This document shows positions 23,218-31,209 of a DNA stretch of 32,060 bases, one piece after another; position 1 is the first letter of the stretch; the number at the start of each line of letters is the position of its first letter. This DNA comes from Bradyrhizobium manausense (lineage in GTDB: Bacteria > Pseudomonadota > Alphaproteobacteria > Rhizobiales > Xanthobacteraceae). The DNA lies in the NCBI RefSeq assembly GCF_001440035.1, contig NZ_LJYG01000090.1, positions 90,840-122,899 of the forward strand, in the 5' to 3' direction. Both the position numbers and the translations under genes were made by a program. The notes beneath the pieces are model-generated. The model was not told where the DNA came from, did not search any database, and saw only the letters and a list, made by a program, of their open reading frames with translations.

Positions 23218-23269
23218 TGCGGCGGGTAGGCGCAAGCCGGGATCGCCGGTCTCCCCTCCCGATCATGCT

Positions 23270-25783
23270 TTAGAAATTCGGCCCGAGCGCGATCTTCGTG
23301 ATCGTCCCGTTCCTGACACCGATGCGCCATTCCGCCGAGCCGTTGGCGAACTGGGCGAGATAGATGTCGCTGTCGAGCGCGGTCACGCCACGGAACGAGA
23401 CGGCACGGAGCGCACCGAGCCGCGCCAGGATCGCCTGGTCGAACGGAAGCTGCGCACGCGTGACGTTGGCGACCTCGGTCGTCATATGATCGTAGTCGGG
23501 CCGCCCCTTGCCGACACCCTCGATATACTGCCGCAGCATCGCCTCGCCATTGGCGATCGGAACGGCACGACGCGCGGCGCGCCCCAGCCGCGTCCCGAGA
23601 TTCGCGGCCTCGACATTGTGGAAGCGCGTCTGCCGCCCCGGCACCAGGATCTCCACGCATTTCCCTGATTTGTCGGCAATGACCCACGGATTGTTCACGG
23701 TGGTCAGCGTCACCCAGGTCATGTCTGACCTGACGACGCTCTGCGCCTTGCGTTCGCCATTCGCATCGAGATTGAAGACCTGAATGTCGTCCTCGGTCTC
23801 GTTGTAGAGCATGATCCTGATCGGCGACGCGCCGGCAAGGCCGCGCACATTCGCCTCTTCCGAACAGGGGACGATGCCGCCGAGCTCGTCATTGCCGTCG
23901 GGCCGGAAGATGACGTCACCGGCCTTGCCGTCGGGCTCGATCAGCAGACGGAACTCGGCGGTGCCGTTCTCGAACTTGGCGCCATAGATGTCGTAGCCAC
24001 CGGGCCCGACGCCGCGGAAGAAGATCGACTCGACCGCGCCGAGCGCGGCGAAGGTCGCGCGCAATTCATCGAGGCGACGACGGATGTTGTCGGCGAGCGG
24101 CGCGCTCATCCGATCATAGTTCGGCGTGCCGCGGCGCATATCCTCGATCCCTTTCAGGATCATCTCCTTGCTGCCGGCCGCGGGGACCTGCTCCCTGAAC
24201 CTGTCAGGCACTTCCGCGAGGCGGCGGGCGAAGTCGGCCTCGATTGCCTGGGCCTGCGCCGCGTCGATCCGCGAGGCCAGGCGCGCGCCGGACGCGGCGT
24301 TCTGAACCAGCACGCGGGACACGCTCGCCTGTTCATCACGCAGGAAGATCAGGAGATGATCGCCGTGGACGGAGAAGGCGTCGGTGCCTTCAGGCAGCGC
24401 CAGTGATCGGCCCTGCCCGGTCTCCTGCACCTGCAGACCTTCGCCGTCGCGCCTGACGGTGAGCACGCGGTTCGGCGCGATCCTGTACCAGCCGACATAT
24501 TGATCAAGCGACGCCGGACCTGTCGTCGGCGCCGGCATGGCGGCGACGTGGACGGCGCGCACGTCGCGGCCGTGCAAATGCAGCGTCAGCTCGGACGAGC
24601 GATGCTCCAGGTCGATGGGAAACGTGATCTCGCCGAATGCCGCCGCGTAGGACGCGGTGCCGTCGCTCGCAACGGCCAAGGGCTGCCTGCGCTGGCCGGT
24701 GAGCTGGCCAGAGAGCTCATCGCCCTCGCGGAAGATCGCGAACACCGAAGCCGGGCCCATGGCGTAGAAATTCACTGACGGATGGTAATGCTCGGCCGGC
24801 ACGACACCGAGATCAGCGCCTGATGGCACCGGATCCGGCGTGCGGTAGGCGATCATGCCGGCCGAGACGATCACGACGGGCACGATCGACGCCGCGATCC
24901 ACAGCCGCTTGCGCCAGCCGACCGCCGCGGGCATGGCAGCGGCAGCGATGATGCGCTCGACCCGCGCGCGCACGGTCGAGACCTGCGCCATCGCAAGCTC
25001 CATGGGCCGCGGCTTCACGGACGTCGCGACGTCGAGCAGGATCTCCGCATAGGACAGCCGGTCATCGATCATCTCGATGGCGCGGGCGTCGCTGATGATC
25101 TCGGCAAGCTCGGCCAGACGCGCCAGCTGCCACCACGAGAACGGGCTGAACCAGAACATCACGCGATTGAGCGAGGCCAGCAAGAGAACATAGAAATCGC
25201 CATTGGCAACATGCGCGCCCTCATGCGCGAGCACCGCGAGGCGCTTCTTGGCGTCCCAGCCGAAAAACTGCGGCGGCACCAGGATGGTGGAGCCGAAGGT
25301 GACGGGGCCGCCGACGTCGCGGCTGACGCGCAAATCCGCGCCGATCATGCCCTTCACCGGCTTTGCGGCGCGCACCAGACGCCAGGTCAGGCACAGGCCG
25401 ATGGCGAGCCGCATCAGCAACAGGGCGGCGACGCAGGCATAAACGGTGGTGGCAACCGTCCACCAGTCGATCGAGATGCCGTGCTTCGCCATCGGAGCGA
25501 TGGCAGTGCCAGGCGCGATCGGCAGGGACGGCGGCGGCCGGTCCAGCATCGCGATATCGGCCGGCCAGGCTTCATTCGTCACCGGCATGGACAAAGGCAG
25601 CCGGTCGAGGGTGAGCGTCGGCCAGTGCATCACGAATGGCATCGCCAGCGATGCCAGCAGCACGACCACCCATGCCGTCATGTGCACGTGCGGATTGCGC
25701 ACGCGAAACACGGTGAGACCGATCCAGACGACGCCTCCCAGCGCAAGGGAGCGTAACGCCGCCTCAGCCAGAGCTGCGATCAT
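23270..25783 (-). CDS. M56 (BlaR1-like) membrane metallopeptidase with modular periplasmic region
   Basis: BlaR1/MecR1-type sensor-protease, partner of the BlaI-type repressor whose gene it overlaps by 20 bp. Of 837 residues, about 1-315 hold four membrane helices (near 8-27, 36-53, 107-130, 293-313) and the zinc-protease loop with HEGAH (187-191) and a downstream ELAEIISDARAIE segment. No penicillin-binding domain follows. Residues ~330-420 and ~425-510 look like two DUF3471/lipocalin-like repeats (both with a REG/RDGEGLxxQxTGQ-like strand). Residues ~541-629 and ~749-835 are two similar copies of an unnamed domain (RGxxxYDxM ... SFRGV ... DIYxAxFxNGxAExR). Between them ~640-716 resembles a VHL beta domain (IRIMLYNETEDDIQVFNLD ... 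NPWVIADKSGKCVEILVPG). Likely a sensor for a non-beta-lactam signal; domain names beyond M56 are pattern-based. Confidence 0.87.
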   Translation of the reverse strand: MIAALAEAALRSLALGGVVWIGLTVFRVRNPHVHMTAWVVVLLASLAMPFVMHWPTLTLDRLPLSMPVTNEAWPADIAMLDRPPPSLPIAPGTAIAPMAKHGISIDWWTVATTVYACVAALLLMRLAIGLCLTWRLVRAAKPVKGMIGADLRVSRDVGGPVTFGSTILVPPQFFGWDAKKRLAVLAHEGAHVANGDFYVLLLASLNRVMFWFSPFSWWQLARLAELAEIISDARAIEMIDDRLSYAEILLDVATSVKPRPMELAMAQVSTVRARVERIIAAAAMPAAVGWRKRLWIAASIVPVVIVSAGMIAYRTPDPVPSGADLGVVPAEHYHPSVNFYAMGPASVFAIFREGDELSGQLTGQRRQPLAVASDGTASYAAAFGEITFPIDLEHRSSELTLHLHGRDVRAVHVAAMPAPTTGPASLDQYVGWYRIAPNRVLTVRRDGEGLQVQETGQGRSLALPEGTDAFSVHGDHLLIFLRDEQASVSRVLVQNAASGARLASRIDAAQAQAIEADFARRLAEVPDRFREQVPAAGSKEMILKGIEDMRRGTPNYDRMSAPLADNIRRRLDELRATFAALGAVESIFFRGVGPGGYDIYGAKFENGTAEFRLLIEPDGKAGDVIFRPDGNDELGGIVPCSEEANVRGLAGASPIRIMLYNETEDDIQVFNLDANGERKAQSVVRSDMTWVTLTTVNNPWVIADKSGKCVEILVPGRQTRFHNVEAANLGTRLGRAARRAVPIANGEAMLRQYIEGVGKGRPDYDHMTTEVANVTRAQLPFDQAILARLGALRAVSFRGVTALDSDIYLAQFANGSAEWRIGVRNGTITKIALGPNF

Positions 25784-26171
25784 TCCTTTTTACTCCCCTC
25801 GCCTTCTTCGCCTTGGCCACCTGGTCCGCCAGCGCGCGCAATTGCTGCTGGTCGAGCATCGCATTGTCCACCATGCCGACGAGGACTTCCTCCATCGAGC
25901 CGTTGCAGAACCAGTCGACGATGCGCTGCACCGCCTTGGCCGCGACCCGGGCACGCGCCTCGGTGGCATGGTAGACGTAAGTGCGTCCATCAACCGTGTG
26001 GCGAGCATAGCCTTTTTCTTCGAGGCGGCGCAGCACCGTCCGCACCGTGGATTCCTTCAGACGCCGGGACAGGCGCTCGCGCACGATTTCGGCCGTGACC
26101 GGCCCATGGGCCCATACTATCTGCATGACCTCGTGCTCGAGATCGCCCAGGTCGGGCAAACGATCGTCCAT
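25764..26171 (-). CDS. BlaI/MecI/CopY family transcriptional repressor
   Basis: A 135-residue DNA-binding repressor. The N-terminal winged helix (LGDLEHEVMQIVWAHGPVTAEIVRERL, STVRTVLRRLEEKGYARHTVDGRTYVYHA) is characteristic, followed by a helical dimerisation region (VQRIVDWFCNGSMEEVLVGMVDNAML). In characterised systems the partner M56 protease senses a signal and causes cleavage of the repressor, relieving repression of itself and target genes. The partner gene begins before this one ends (20-bp overlap), indicating coupled translation. A dyad lies 24-41 bases upstream of the ATG at 26171 and is a probable autoregulatory operator. No beta-lactamase gene is in the window, so the target genes are probably other. 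Confidence 0.94.
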   Translation of the reverse strand: MDDRLPDLGDLEHEVMQIVWAHGPVTAEIVRERLSRRLKESTVRTVLRRLEEKGYARHTVDGRTYVYHATEARARVAAKAVQRIVDWFCNGSMEEVLVGMVDNAMLDQQQLRALADQVAKAKKARGVKRNDRSSG

Positions 26172-26194
26172 GGTGGCTGACCTATTGAGATTCT

Positions 26195-26212
26195 TGTAAC
26201 GCTACGGAGCGT
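26195..26212 (-). promoter_or_regulatory. Candidate BlaI-type operator
   Basis: TGTAACGCTAC (26195-26205) overlaps an inverted repeat ACGCT-ACGG-AGCGT (26199-26212) just upstream of the repressor gene. Known BlaI operators are TACA/TGTA-type dyads, and the TGTA element here is consistent with that. A near-copy occurs at 23195-23217. Confidence 0.45.
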
Positions 26213-26345
26213 CGCACATAAGGCCACGGCAGACAATCGCGATTGCGGGCGTGGCGCGCAGCTTGCTTTTCGGCCATCCCTCCAGATGCAGCCTGCTGCG
26301 GAGCCGTCAGGATGAGGTGGTGCTTGCGGCGAGATATGAGACCCT

Positions 26346-26385
26346 CATGGAGAGGAGCCCGCCAAAGCGGGCGTCTCGAACCATG
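26346..26385. repeat. Palindromic intergenic repeat fragment
   Basis: CATGG...CCATG outer arms (26346-26350, 26381-26385) enclose GCCCGC-CAAA-GCGGGC (26357-26372) and a GTCTCGAAC segment. The pattern, ending in CATGCAGGCC, resembles a Bradyrhizobium intergenic repeat family. It lies downstream of the malic enzyme stop and upstream of the blaI-type gene, both on the minus strand. The remainder of the gap (26213-26425) holds no recognisable gene. Confidence 0.5.
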
Positions 26386-26425
26386 CAGGCCGAGCTTTCC
26401 CGGCAGTCTCCAGCCGTCCCAGGCC

Positions 26426-28078
26426 TCAGTATTTCGGCTCGTACATCTGCGACTTGACCAGGCCCTTGACGTCGTTGGGCGCGGGCCCGTCCGCAAGCCC
26501 CCGCTGATAGGCGACATCAGCCACGGCCGCCGCGATGCGCGCCGAGACCTCCCGTATGCGCGGCAGCGCCGGATACAGGCTGCCCTGATCGAGATCCTCC
26601 TTGCCGACGCAATTGGCGAGCGTATGAGCGGCGGCCATGAACATCTCGTCGGTCACGAGCCGCGACCTGCTGGCGATGACGCCGAGGCCGACGCCGGGGA
26701 AGATGTAGGAGTTGTTGCCCTGGCGCGGCACGAAGGTGCGGCCATTGAGCGTGACCGGGTCATACGGACTGCCGCAGGCGAACAGCGCCCGGCCCTCGGT
26801 GTAGCGATAGGCGTCTTCCGCCGAGCACTCGGCCTTCGAGGTCGGATTGGACAGCGCGAACACGATCGGCTGCTCGTTGAGCCCGGCCATCGTCTTGAGC
26901 ACCTCGGGCGTGAAGGCGCCGCCGACCGCGGCGACGCCGATGATGGCCGTCGGCTTCAGCGTCTTGATCGCGGTAAGGAAGTCGGCGATCGGCGCCTGGT
27001 CGGTGTGGGCATAGCGCAGCTTGTGGCCGGAGAGGCCGTCGCGGCCACTGACGACGAGGCCGCGGGAATCCACCAGCCAGTTGCGCCGGAGTGCCTCGGC
27101 TTCCGTTGCGCCCTCCGCCATCATGGCGGAGACGACGAGATCGGCGATGCCGGTCGCTGCCTCGCCCGCACCCAGGAACAGGATGCGCTGATCGCGGAGC
27201 TTGCCGCCGTTCACTTTCAGCGCCGAGAACAGGCCGGCGAGCGCGACGGCCGCGGTACCCTGGATGTCGTCGTTGAAAACGCAGGCCTCGTCCCGGTACT
27301 TGTGCAGCAGCTTGAACGCCGAATGATTGGCGAAATCCTCGAACTGGATCAGCACGCCGGGGAAGGTCTTCCGCGCGGCGGTCATGAACTCGTCGACGAA
27401 GCTGTCATAGGCTTCGCCCGTCAGGCGCCGCTCGCGCAGGCCGAGATAATAGGGATCGCTCAGCAATTCCTCGTTGTTGGTGCCGACGTCCAGCACGATG
27501 GGCAGGCACGCTTCCGGATGCACGCCGGCGCAGGCCGAGTAGAGCGACAGCTTGCCGACGGGAATCCCCATGCCATTGGCACCGAGGTCGCCCAATCCCA
27601 AGATGCGCTCGCCATCGGTGACGACGATCAACATGGCCTGATAAGGCCAGTTCTTCAGAACCTCGCCAATCTGACCGCGCTCGCGCGACGAGATGAACAT
27701 GCCGCGCGGGCGCTGAAAGATCAGGCCAAACTTCTGGCAGGCGAGCCCGACCGTCGGGGTGTAGATGATCGGCTGGATCTCATCGATGTTGTCGACGACA
27801 ACACGAAAGAACAGCGCTTCGTTGCGGTCATGCAGCGCGTTCAGGGCGACGTACTTTTCGAGGTCGGTCGGCAGCGAGCGTAGATTGATCAGCACGCGCT
27901 CGACCTGCTCCTCGATCGTTAGGACGCAAGCTGGCAGCAAGCCGCGCAGGCCGAGTGCATCGCGCTCGGCTTCCGTGAAGGCCGTGCCCTTGTTGAGCAG
28001 GGGATCCCGCAGCAGCGTCATGCCGTGCGTGGTGTCGGATGATATCGAATGGGCGCTGACCCGAGCAGGTCTATTCAC
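26426..28078 (-). CDS. Malic enzyme, SfcA/MaeA type
   Basis: Oxidative decarboxylation of malate to pyruvate with NAD(P)+. The 550-residue protein is the large single-domain type found in E. coli SfcA and eukaryotes, not the ~760-residue type fused to a phosphotransacetylase domain that is common in rhizobia. Visible motifs: YTPTVG (106-111), LGDLGANGMGI (162-172), QFEDFAN (245-251), FNDDIQGTAAV (268-278) and the dinucleotide loop GAGEAATG (303-310). The GTG at 28078 lies 5 bases after GGGGG and gives the expected N-terminal length; ATG at codon 20 is an alternative. Cofactor preference is not certain, but the family is mostly NAD-dependent. A palindromic repeat separates it from the upstream channel gene. 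Confidence 0.93.
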   Translation of the reverse strand: MNRPARVSAHSISSDTTHGMTLLRDPLLNKGTAFTEAERDALGLRGLLPACVLTIEEQVERVLINLRSLPTDLEKYVALNALHDRNEALFFRVVVDNIDEIQPIIYTPTVGLACQKFGLIFQRPRGMFISSRERGQIGEVLKNWPYQAMLIVVTDGERILGLGDLGANGMGIPVGKLSLYSACAGVHPEACLPIVLDVGTNNEELLSDPYYLGLRERRLTGEAYDSFVDEFMTAARKTFPGVLIQFEDFANHSAFKLLHKYRDEACVFNDDIQGTAAVALAGLFSALKVNGGKLRDQRILFLGAGEAATGIADLVVSAMMAEGATEAEALRRNWLVDSRGLVVSGRDGLSGHKLRYAHTDQAPIADFLTAIKTLKPTAIIGVAAVGGAFTPEVLKTMAGLNEQPIVFALSNPTSKAECSAEDAYRYTEGRALFACGSPYDPVTLNGRTFVPRQGNNSYIFPGVGLGVIASRSRLVTDEMFMAAAHTLANCVGKEDLDQGSLYPALPRIREVSARIAAAVADVAYQRGLADGPAPNDVKGLVKSQMYEPKY

Positions 28079-28220
28079 GAATCCCCCAGGGAGTTTCTTA
28101 TTGAAGGGCAGGCATTGTCCGCCACCGTCCCTCTGAGATCAAGGACGTTGCCCCCTGGGCCGCGATTGTGATCTCGCACCGCAGCGAGACTTTCGCGAGG
28201 GATCCGCAGGTTACCCTCTC

Positions 28221-28309
28221 CCCGTCATTCCGGGGCGCGCGTTAGCGCGAGCTACGGTGCGCAATTGCGCACCGTAGCTCGTGACTTCGTCGCGCCCCGG
28301 AATGACGGG
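28221..28309. repeat. Long palindromic intergenic repeat
   Basis: Outer arms at 28221-28239 and 28291-28309 (CCCGTCATTCCGGGGCGCG and its complement) match over 19 bp, and inside lies a perfect 34-bp palindrome at 28248-28281 centred on GCGCAATTGCGC. The CGTCATTCCGGGGCGCG pattern is a repeat family I recognise from Bradyrhizobium intergenic DNA. It begins just after the MscS-type gene stop (28312, minus strand) and can terminate its transcription. Confidence 0.8.
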
Positions 28310-28311
28310 AG

Positions 28312-30645
28312 CTAACCCACGGCCCGTCTCGGCGTCAGGTTGGCGGCGAGATCGGCCGGCGGCGCGACATGCATCAAAATGGTCTGGGTCGCGGATGCGA
28401 CCTCGATGCCGTTCTGCTGGAAGCGCTGCTTCATGCGACGGTTGAATTCGCGCTGCACCGGCCAGCGGCCGGCCTCGGTGCAGCGGATCTGACCGACGAT
28501 CGACACCATCGCACCATCGACCTTGTCGATGCCCCACAGCTCGAGGTCGCCGCGGATCAGCGGGCGGAATTCGCTCTCGCGGCGCATCTCCTCGACGATG
28601 TCCTTGAGGATCTCGCCGGCGCGGTCGGTGTCCTCCTTGTAGGCGACATTGACGCTGACGGAGGCATTGCCGGCGCCGCGGCTGGCATTGGTGATGGTCG
28701 TCACCGCGCTGAACGGCACGATGTGCAGGGCGCCGTCACCCGCACGCAGGCGAATGGTGCGGATCGAGACGTTCTCGACCACGCCTGTGAGCCCCGACAC
28801 GCTGACCGTGTCGCCGACTTGCACCGTGTTCTCCAGCAGCAGGAACAGGCCTGTGATGAGATCCTGCACCAGTTTCTGCGAGCCGAAGCCGATGGCGATG
28901 CCGACGATGCCGGCGCCCGCGAGCAGCGGCGCGACATTGACGCCGATTTCGCTGAGCGCGGTGAGGCCGACGACGGTGGCGATGAGGCACAGCAGCGCCG
29001 TGCGCAGCATCGGCTGGAAGGTGCGCAGCCGCGCGGCGCGGGCATAATGTCCGTCGCGCGACAGCGTGTTGATCTGGCGATCCAGCAGGGCATTGCTGGC
29101 CTCCCAGATCGCCGCGGCGATGACGACGGCGACGCCGATCGTCGCCACCGCCGACAGCAGCCGGCCGCCGATCTGGCCGCCATAGAACCAGACGATGGCG
29201 TCGACGCCCCAGACCTCGAGCACGGCGACGAAGCCGATGAAGGCAATGACGCCGGAGACGATCCTGCGCAGCAGCGGCAGATAGCGATTGGCACGGATTT
29301 CCAGGCCAGGAAAGCGATGGAGAATTTCCGGCTGGATGCGGAAGCCGCGGTCGATCAGGCTCAGCGTCACCATGATGGCGACCCGCGTCATCAGCGCCAC
29401 CACGACGGTCCCGACGAAATATTGCAGCAGCAGCGAATAGCCATTGCGGATGTTCAGCGCCCAGACCGCCCACAGCGCGAGGTCGAGCGCGATTGCAAGA
29501 TAATGCCAGCCGCCGGCGATGCGATTGCGCAGACGCGCCGCAATGCCCTGCCGTTCGGCGGGCGCGCGAATGGCGTCGGCCACCTGACGGCGGCATTGCA
29601 GGATGATGACGACGACGAAGAGATGGACGACCAGCATCACCATGCGCAGCAGCGCGGCATAGCCGGTGCGGGGCAAGCCGAGCAGGAGGGCGACATTGGC
29701 AAGGGCGATGCCGGACACGCCGACGCCGACGATGCGGCGGGCCCAGATCTCGACATAGGCCGCGGTCTCGGCTCGGACCGGAAACAGGCCGAACGGTCCC
29801 GCCAGGGCACGGACGATGCAGATGAGCCCGCGTGAGAACGCATAGGCATTGACGACCGCGAGGATCACGAGGCGGACCGTTGCGGGTTCGCCGATCTCCG
29901 TTCCGAGCAGCGCGGTCGAAAGACCGACGAAAACCAACACCGGCAGCAACTCGAGCACGAGCCGTCCGAGCACCAAGGGCAGCCGGAGCAGCAATTGCCA
30001 GACGCGTGCGAGGCTGTGACGGTGCCTGTGCAATTCGGCCGCGGGAGTGACCTCAGTGACCGATAACGGCGGATCGGCAACGGGAAGCGACTGGGCCGAC
30101 AGGCGTGCGGTCTGCGGCACCCGCCCTTCGAGGAAGGCAACGGGACGCCGGATCAGGCGGACGCCAACCCATTCCGCCGCGAGCGCGCAGCCGAACACCA
30201 GTGCCAGCTTCCAGGCGATCTCGATCAGCAAATGATAGGCATCAGGGTCATTCGCGGTCCGCACGATCCAGTAATAGAATGCCGGGAAATTCGTGAGCGT
30301 CCGCGCCAAGTCGGCAACGTCGCGCGAAATCTCGCCGATCTCCTCGGACACGGTCAGCAGAAGCTGTGCGCCGAGTCCATCGGACGAGAGCGGGATTGGC
30401 GACTTCTGCTCCGGCGCCGGCGGCCGCTGTTCGCCCGACGCATTGGCGATCGCGCGCAGTGTGTCGATCATCAGCGCGCGCTTCTTGTCGTCCTGAAGCG
30501 TCTCCAGCGCCCGCTTGGCCTCGTCGGACGACAGTGAGGCCGCGCTCTTGGCGGCGGGCGCAGGCGGCTCTGCCTGGACGGGGGAGAAAGATGAGAGCGC
30601 GAGAAGGAAGGCTGCGACAAGCACCGAGGCGAACTTATGCGACAC
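28312..30645 (-). CDS. Large MscS-family mechanosensitive ion channel
   Basis: A 777-residue inner-membrane channel that opens under membrane tension to protect against osmotic downshock. A signal peptide (VSHKFASVLVAAFLLALSSFSPVQA) is followed by a Ser/Ala/Glu-rich periplasmic helical region of ~200 residues, then about ten hydrophobic segments, and the MscS core near the C-terminus: GIAIGFGSQKLVQDLITGLFLLLENTVQVGDTVSV with the pore-lining Gly/Ala helix and beta domain, then NASRGAGNASVSVNVAYKEDTDRAGEIL. The GTG at 30645 has AGGGA 7 bases upstream and begins the signal peptide; the frame's ATG at 30714 adds 23 unconvincing residues. Resembles the larger, MscK/YbdG-like members; gating and ion preference unknown. 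Confidence 0.92.
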   Translation of the reverse strand: MSHKFASVLVAAFLLALSSFSPVQAEPPAPAAKSAASLSSDEAKRALETLQDDKKRALMIDTLRAIANASGEQRPPAPEQKSPIPLSSDGLGAQLLLTVSEEIGEISRDVADLARTLTNFPAFYYWIVRTANDPDAYHLLIEIAWKLALVFGCALAAEWVGVRLIRRPVAFLEGRVPQTARLSAQSLPVADPPLSVTEVTPAAELHRHRHSLARVWQLLLRLPLVLGRLVLELLPVLVFVGLSTALLGTEIGEPATVRLVILAVVNAYAFSRGLICIVRALAGPFGLFPVRAETAAYVEIWARRIVGVGVSGIALANVALLLGLPRTGYAALLRMVMLVVHLFVVVIILQCRRQVADAIRAPAERQGIAARLRNRIAGGWHYLAIALDLALWAVWALNIRNGYSLLLQYFVGTVVVALMTRVAIMVTLSLIDRGFRIQPEILHRFPGLEIRANRYLPLLRRIVSGVIAFIGFVAVLEVWGVDAIVWFYGGQIGGRLLSAVATIGVAVVIAAAIWEASNALLDRQINTLSRDGHYARAARLRTFQPMLRTALLCLIATVVGLTALSEIGVNVAPLLAGAGIVGIAIGFGSQKLVQDLITGLFLLLENTVQVGDTVSVSGLTGVVENVSIRTIRLRAGDGALHIVPFSAVTTITNASRGAGNASVSVNVAYKEDTDRAGEILKDIVEEMRRESEFRPLIRGDLELWGIDKVDGAMVSIVGQIRCTEAGRWPVQREFNRRMKQRFQQNGIEVASATQTILMHVAPPADLAANLTPRRAVG

Positions 30646-31209
30646 GCGGATTCCCTGAAAAATGACATGCGCTGGCAGCGGTCGAATCGTCGCCGCACCA
30701 AACGCATGCGTCATGTCGGAAGCCGCTATTCGCCCCGATCGTATGTCGGAAGTTTGCCGGTGAGGCGACGATCTCTAGGCATTTCATGCCATGCAGCGAA
30801 CGCGTCGAAAACGCACAGCGCCGGGCAGGTAGGGGCTATGCCTTACTGTCTGCAGCCCACTAAACCTTGACCCGGCGTGCCGTTCGCGGTTTCTGCCGCT
30901 ATGCGATAGTCCGAACGAGCTCCATCGCACTTAACGCGGCTGGATTTGCGGAGGTGGAGTCATAGACCTCCCCTTGCTCATGAGGTGGACGTTACGCGTC
31001 GCGCTGATCGCGACCACAGCCATGCTCCTCCCATGACATAAAACTGTCAAGCGGGATCAATGTCACCAAGGATCACATTTGCACAGCTGTTCCGGGACAG
31101 ACTGACCGCCTAGGAGCCGCGTAGGGGCGCGGAATAAATCCCTCTCCGCAGCGTTTGTGTGAGAGACGATCTCCGCCTCCCTCGCCATCCCTTTTCCAGA
31201 AAGCCAGAG
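30646..31209. other. Divergent intergenic region between the MscS-type channel and the MBL-fold gene
   Basis: This holds the promoters of both divergent genes, though no clear consensus was found. Seen: ATGTCGGAAG twice (30713-30722, 30743-30752, 30 bases apart), GGAGGT/ACCTCC arms (30950-30955, 30966-30971), TGACA-N6-TGTCA (31034-31049), and a short frame 30980-31036 reading like a signal-peptide start (MRWTLRVALIATTAMLLP) that stops after 18 residues. No other gene is supported. Confidence 0.45.

Noticed and set aside
23270..26171. The blaI-M56 pair as a beta-lactam resistance operon
   Set aside because: The sensor lacks a penicillin-binding C-terminal domain and no serine beta-lactamase gene is nearby; the MBL-fold gene at 31210 has a different context and motif spacing.
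26243..27883. A 546-codon plus-strand frame opposite the malic enzyme
   Set aside because: Antisense to a gene with every malic enzyme motif; composition as in other shadow frames.
28369..29835. A 488-codon plus-strand frame opposite the MscS-type channel
   Set aside because: Extremely Asp/His/Gln-rich, antisense to a hydrophobic channel gene; typical shadow of transmembrane coding sequence.
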